Assembly: GCA_002928495.1 (NCBI GenBank)
Contig: PERF01000008.1
Location: 1 to 38,680, forward strand
Source: Methylobacter sp.
GTDB taxonomy: Bacteria > Pseudomonadota > Gammaproteobacteria > Methylococcales > Methylomonadaceae
Direction of reading: 5' to 3'
Length of the DNA: 38,680 nucleotides
Made by a program: the position numbers and the translations under genes. Below are positions 35,483 through 38,680 of this stretch, piece after piece; position 1 is the first letter of the stretch; every line of letters begins with the position of its first letter. Under the pieces are notes generated by a model. That model did no database searches. It was given only the letters and a program-made list of their open reading frames with translations, and was not told the origin of the DNA.

Positions 35483-37045
35483 ATGACACAAAAATTAGAA
35501 CTAACCGACATCCAGGGCAATGTGCTGCGCGCCTATGGCCGTTTCGGCTATCCGGTTGCCCGCTATGTATTTTTTAATATCCGCGATGACCGCAAAGGCC
35601 GCGCGTTTGTTGACGCCATCAGCAAACGGGTGACCACGGCCGTGGAATGGGGCGACGGCCCCGGCCAAATCAAACAGCCGGATTGGACACTCAATATTGC
35701 CTTTGCTTACCAAGCCTTGAAAGAGCTTGGCGTGCCAAGATCATCGCTGATTGGCTTCTCGCCTGAATTTATCAGCGGCATGAAAGACCGCCGAGACATC
35801 TTGGGAGACGACGGTCCGAGCTCGCCCGAGCATTGGGATCCCATCTGGTGCAGCAACCGGGTGGAGCGTGACAAGGACATCCATATTTTTATTTCGTTGA
35901 ATGCCCGCTTGCCGCAATTTCTGCTGGAAGCTTATCAATGGCTGCTGGGCGAAGTTGACAAAACCGGGGGCGGCGTCGTGCAGTTGGACGGCCACCGCGG
36001 CGACAACGGTGAAATCCTGCCTTATCAGGACAGCCACATCGTAATGGAAAACGGCCAGCCCACGGCGAAAGAGCATTTCGGCTACACCGACGGAATCAGC
36101 GATCCGGTGTTTGAAGGCGTGCCTTACGACGAAGCCCGTTTACCGGGGCGCGGCAAACAAATGCCGAACGGCAAATGGGCGCCGTTGGCGACCGGTGAAT
36201 TCATCTTGGGCCATGTCGATGAAGCTCACGAATACCCGCCGGCGCCGGAACCGGTTTTGCTGTCCCGCAACGGCACCTACATGATTTACCGCAAGCTGCA
36301 TGAAAATGTCGGCACCTTTGAAGCTTACCTGGAAGAGCATGGCAGTAAATTCCCCGGCGGCAAAGAACTGTTGGCAGCCAAATTCGTCGGTCGCTGGCGC
36401 GACAACGGCGCACCGTTGGTCAGCGCGCCGGATACGGCCGCCAAAGCCAAGTTCGATGCCGATTTTGCCGCCGCCGATGCCAAAACCAAAGACAAAATGC
36501 TCAGCGACTTCACCTACGACAACGACATGAGCGGCGGCAAATGTCCGTTTAGCGCCCACATCCGCCGGATTAACCCGCGCGCATCCTTGGAAATGGTGCG
36601 CGGCGACAAGCCCGGCGCCATGAAAATCAGCACCGATGCCTTCGACACACCGGGCGCCTTAACCAACCGCCGCCGCCTGCTCCGGCGCGGCCTGCCTTAC
36701 GGCGAAGTGAAAGACCGCACACGCGACGACGGCAATCACGGTATTGTTATCATGATGCTGAATGCCGACATCAACCGTCAGTTCGAATTCGTCCAGCAAC
36801 AATGGGTCAATTACGGCAACGACTTTATCGCCGCTAACGACAAGGAAATCATCCTGGGCAATCACAGCGTTGATGATAAATTACCCAGCAAAGCCGTGTT
36901 GCAAGTTGAACCCGACAGCAACGAAGCGCCTTACATCCTGCCTAAAATCCCGCGCTTTGTGGAAACGCGCGGCGGCGAGTATTTCTTTGTACCCAGCATG
37001 ACCGCACTAAGAATGATCGCCAAAGGCGTGGTTGACCCAACGTAA
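35483..37045 (+). CDS. DyP-type heme peroxidase
   Basis: This 520-residue dye-decolorising-type peroxidase oxidises organic substrates with hydrogen peroxide. The GxxDG motif with the catalytic Asp is in HFGYTDGISDP (Asp203). The proximal heme His is in FSAHIRRINPR (His359), and the distal Arg in LTNRRRLLRRGLPYGE. The N-terminal LELTDIQGNVLRAYGRFGYP is typical of the longer C/D-type DyPs. There is no signal peptide. SD AGGGGAGGCGAAG is strong. It ends an operon with two paralogous unknown genes, and the catalase-like gene faces it from the other side. Confidence 0.92.
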   Translation: MTQKLELTDIQGNVLRAYGRFGYPVARYVFFNIRDDRKGRAFVDAISKRVTTAVEWGDGPGQIKQPDWTLNIAFAYQALKELGVPRSSLIGFSPEFISGMKDRRDILGDDGPSSPEHWDPIWCSNRVERDKDIHIFISLNARLPQFLLEAYQWLLGEVDKTGGGVVQLDGHRGDNGEILPYQDSHIVMENGQPTAKEHFGYTDGISDPVFEGVPYDEARLPGRGKQMPNGKWAPLATGEFILGHVDEAHEYPPAPEPVLLSRNGTYMIYRKLHENVGTFEAYLEEHGSKFPGGKELLAAKFVGRWRDNGAPLVSAPDTAAKAKFDADFAAADAKTKDKMLSDFTYDNDMSGGKCPFSAHIRRINPRASLEMVRGDKPGAMKISTDAFDTPGALTNRRRLLRRGLPYGEVKDRTRDDGNHGIVIMMLNADINRQFEFVQQQWVNYGNDFIAANDKEIILGNHSVDDKLPSKAVLQVEPDSNEAPYILPKIPRFVETRGGEYFFVPSMTALRMIAKGVVDPT

Positions 37046-37066
37046 TACCACCTTGCATCCAACCCG

Positions 37067-37100
37067 GCCCAAGCCCCGCGTTTGCGCGCGGGGCTTGGGC
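37067..37100. terminator. Long GC-rich hairpin between convergent genes
   Basis: GCCCAAGCCCCGCG and CGCGGGGCTTGGGC form a perfect 14-bp stem with a 6-base loop between the DyP stop (37045) and the catalase-like stop (37104). It is a likely bidirectional terminator; T tracts are weak on both sides, so it may rely on the stem strength. Confidence 0.8.
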
Positions 37101-37103
37101 ATT

Positions 37104-38114
37104 CTAAATGTCCCAGCCGGTAGGTTCTTGCCTGGGCACTTTATTGTATTCATGGCGAAACGCCGAAATCGTTTCATAAACCACGCGCCGGGCTCGGTTA
37201 ATGCCGCCTAGCGGACGGTGTTCCGGCAACGCCCGCCATGGCGTGTACGATAAATTTTCGCCGAAAACCTTGTGTGCTTCGGTATCGAAGTCTTGCTGAA
37301 AAATCCTGATCGTCGCCACTTTGCGGAACGGCGACAACGCCTCCGGCCACTCTACGCCGGGGTCTTCAATGGGCATGGCGACGGCATCGGTTTGCAGCTG
37401 GACGGCAAAATCAAACACTGCATCGCCCTCTTGCAACTGCTTGACCATGGCTAAGCGCAAATAATCATGGTCGGGATTGTCCGGAATTGGATAAGCCTTG
37501 GTAAGCTGCGGAATGGCGGAATATTTGACGGCGGACTCGCCCAGCAAATACGGCGTGGTGCTGAAATAGCGGATTTGCAAAGGGTTGGCGAACTTGAGCA
37601 TGGAGCGCAATAGATTAATGGCTACACGTAAATGACCCAGGAAAAACACGATTTTTGCCCAAAGTCCACCGGTAACCGAAGCAATCAGCTGATCAAATTC
37701 CTCTACATTTTTGGTGACAAAGCGGCTAGTGCTGATCAAAATAAAATCGTGGGTTTGGCAATTTTTGTCCGACTCCAACAATTTTTCGCCGGGCACACCC
37801 ATCAATTTAATTGCCATGCCGCGAATGTCGCGGTCTTTATCGGGATTTATCGAGCCGTCCTGGTTGGAAAACCGAATCCACGCTGGATAGCTTTTAGGCT
37901 CGCTGAAAACCCCGATTTTCAGCTCCGGCGGCAAATCGGCTTCGACAATAAACTCCGCTTTTACCAGGCCGTGCATTTTTGGGTGGGCATCGCGGCGCAT
38001 GATGCCCGTCGGATTGTCGCGGATGATTTTGGCTTTCAGCCGGGCGGCAAGGTCGGCAGTAAACTGCGCTTCGTTGGACGGGATGATTTCTTGTGCTAGC
38101 GGTGGTGTTGCCAT
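37104..38114 (-). CDS. Catalase-family heme protein (small, possibly lipid-hydroperoxide acting)
   Basis: This 336-residue protein is much shorter than true catalases (about 480 or more) and fits the small catalase-like group related to SrpA and coral allene oxide synthase. The distal His region is RRDAHPKMHGLVKAEF (His44 likely). The RxRG-like INPDKDRDIRGMAIKLMG, the Asn region ESDKNCQTHDFILIS and the proximal Tyr in RYFSTTPYLLG follow. I use the ATG of MATPPLAQEI at 38114, preceded by CAGGGGGAATCACT; the ORF-track upstream part has no signal sequence. It may act on organic peroxides; whether it dismutates hydrogen peroxide is unknown. It converges with the DyP operon. Confidence 0.82.
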   Translation of the reverse strand: MATPPLAQEIIPSNEAQFTADLAARLKAKIIRDNPTGIMRRDAHPKMHGLVKAEFIVEADLPPELKIGVFSEPKSYPAWIRFSNQDGSINPDKDRDIRGMAIKLMGVPGEKLLESDKNCQTHDFILISTSRFVTKNVEEFDQLIASVTGGLWAKIVFFLGHLRVAINLLRSMLKFANPLQIRYFSTTPYLLGESAVKYSAIPQLTKAYPIPDNPDHDYLRLAMVKQLQEGDAVFDFAVQLQTDAVAMPIEDPGVEWPEALSPFRKVATIRIFQQDFDTEAHKVFGENLSYTPWRALPEHRPLGGINRARRVVYETISAFRHEYNKVPRQEPTGWDI

Positions 38115-38576
38115 AGTGATTCCCCCTGATTTTAATTTTATGGAAGACTTGCACCGGCAAGTTATCATGTTGCCGGCCCTATGGCAAAAGTCATCCACGT
38201 ATCCCCGCGCTTCCAATTGACTTCCGATCCGAACGCACTCGCAGGCCAAGCTGCTGTAAACGAAAAAAACCGCACCCTAGCGTGAATGCGGTTGTTTTGC
38301 AGCCGGCTGGTTTCCCGTACGACTCCCGTTTGCGCCGGCTTTGGAATAATGCGCGTTACCCGGATTAAGCAATCTCAGCTTAGCCGCTTTACTGTCCTCG
38401 CCGCGATTAACTCATTGTTTTCGCCTTGGTTAGAAATTAAAAAACGCTGTCGGTTGTGCTGCAACTAAAGTTTAATTTCCGAGACGGAAAATCGGGTAAG
38501 CGTCGCCTAAAACTATGTTAATTTTTAAAAGCTTAGCTTCGTAAACACCTTAGCGCCGAGTCTCTAACCGCATGAA
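38115..38576. other. Intergenic region with terminator
   Basis: A 462-base gap between the catalase-like start and the histidine kinase stop. It contains the hairpin at 38268-38293, listed separately. I see no coding frame with family resemblance; the 60-codon frame at 38286-38468 looks random. Confidence 0.5.
38268..38293 (-). terminator. Rho-independent terminator on minus strand
   Basis: AACCGCA and TGCGGTT pair around a 12-base loop; on the minus strand the stem is followed by a run of T (TTTTTTT). It probably ends the transcript that includes the sensor kinase gene at the window's right edge, 284 bases after its stop. Confidence 0.7.
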
Positions 38577-38680
38577 TTAACTGGTTTTACGCAAGTTGCC
38601 GAATGGGATTTCAATCTGCATCCTAAGCCCACTTTGCGGTAAATTACTGGCCTTGATGCTTCCACCATGGGCAACGATGG
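38577..38680 (-). CDS. Sensor histidine kinase, C-terminal fragment cut by window edge
   Basis: The minus strand from the edge reads IVAHGGSIKASNLPQSGLRM, then QIEIPFGNLRKTS and TAA. This is the end of the HATPase domain (G2 box and last strands; IVxAHGGxI, then GxxFxIxLP) of a two-component sensor kinase. Only 34 codons are in the window, so the sensor type is unknown. The ORF track missed it because it has no start. Confidence 0.8.
   Translation of the reverse strand, partial: IVAHGGSIKASNLPQSGLRMQIEIPFGNLRKTS

Noticed and set aside
38286-38468. 60-aa ORF near the right edge
   Set aside because: It starts within the terminator hairpin and shows no recognisable domain.

Overview
This window looks like chromosomal DNA from a gammaproteobacterium. 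The moderate GC content, the Entner-Doudoroff gene run followed by citrate synthase, the 7Fe ferredoxin FdxA and the arsC-wrbA-DUF2069-hda order would fit a Methylococcales-type methanotroph, but no methane-oxidation gene is present, so that placement is inference. No rRNA, tRNA, CRISPR array or intact insertion sequence was seen.

Layout. 1-2.7 kb (minus): a frameshifted DUF2130 protein, a decayed ribbon-helix-helix antitoxin, an orphan BrnA/DUF4415-like antitoxin and a PIN/NYN-like protein. 2.8-6.7 kb: ubiA (minus, apparent frameshift), then a compact plus-strand run arsC-wrbA-DUF2069-hda-panE. 6.7-8.5 kb (minus): DUF3455 secreted protein (frameshifted), SDR oxidoreductase, Fe superoxide dismutase. 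8.7-10.6 kb (plus): tandem CDGSH protein, CYTH phosphatase, TPR protein, fdxA. 10.8-16.2 kb (plus): zwf, edd, eda and gltA, which carry glucose-6-phosphate to pyruvate and feed the TCA cycle; gltA is frameshifted. 16.3-24.5 kb (minus): an eight-gene cluster transcribed as GST, NmrA-like reductase, ECF sigma factor, ASPIC/FG-GAP secreted protein, unknown secreted protein, PLP aminotransferase, cupin and SAM methyltransferase. 25-26.9 kb: asparagine synthase family protein. 27-28.8 kb (minus): AAA ATPase plus DUF4276/TOPRIM-like pair, probably antiphage. 28.8-29.9 kb: gene remnants and a nested palindromic element. 29.9-33.9 kb (minus): nitrilase-superfamily protein (frameshifted), membrane protein, YfcE-type phosphoesterase, methyltransferase, DUF4184-like membrane protein. 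34-38.1 kb: two paralogous unknown proteins and a DyP peroxidase (plus), convergent with a catalase-like heme protein. The window ends in the 3' end of a sensor histidine kinase.

Two regions stand out. First, the ECF-sigma cluster has, 43 nt upstream of its first gene, the sequence TGTCACA-N16-CGTCTAA, which matches the known ECF41-type promoter pattern, so the embedded sigma factor may control the whole cluster. Second, the DyP operon pairs a heme peroxidase with two strong-SD, tightly spaced paralogues of unknown function and faces a catalase-like heme protein across a 14-bp hairpin: a possible peroxide or lipid-hydroperoxide system.

Five genes (DUF2130, ubiA, DUF3455, gltA, nitrilase-like) each become full length if one missing base is restored. 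That density, including in the citrate synthase and ubiA genes, points to assembly indels more than to true decay.
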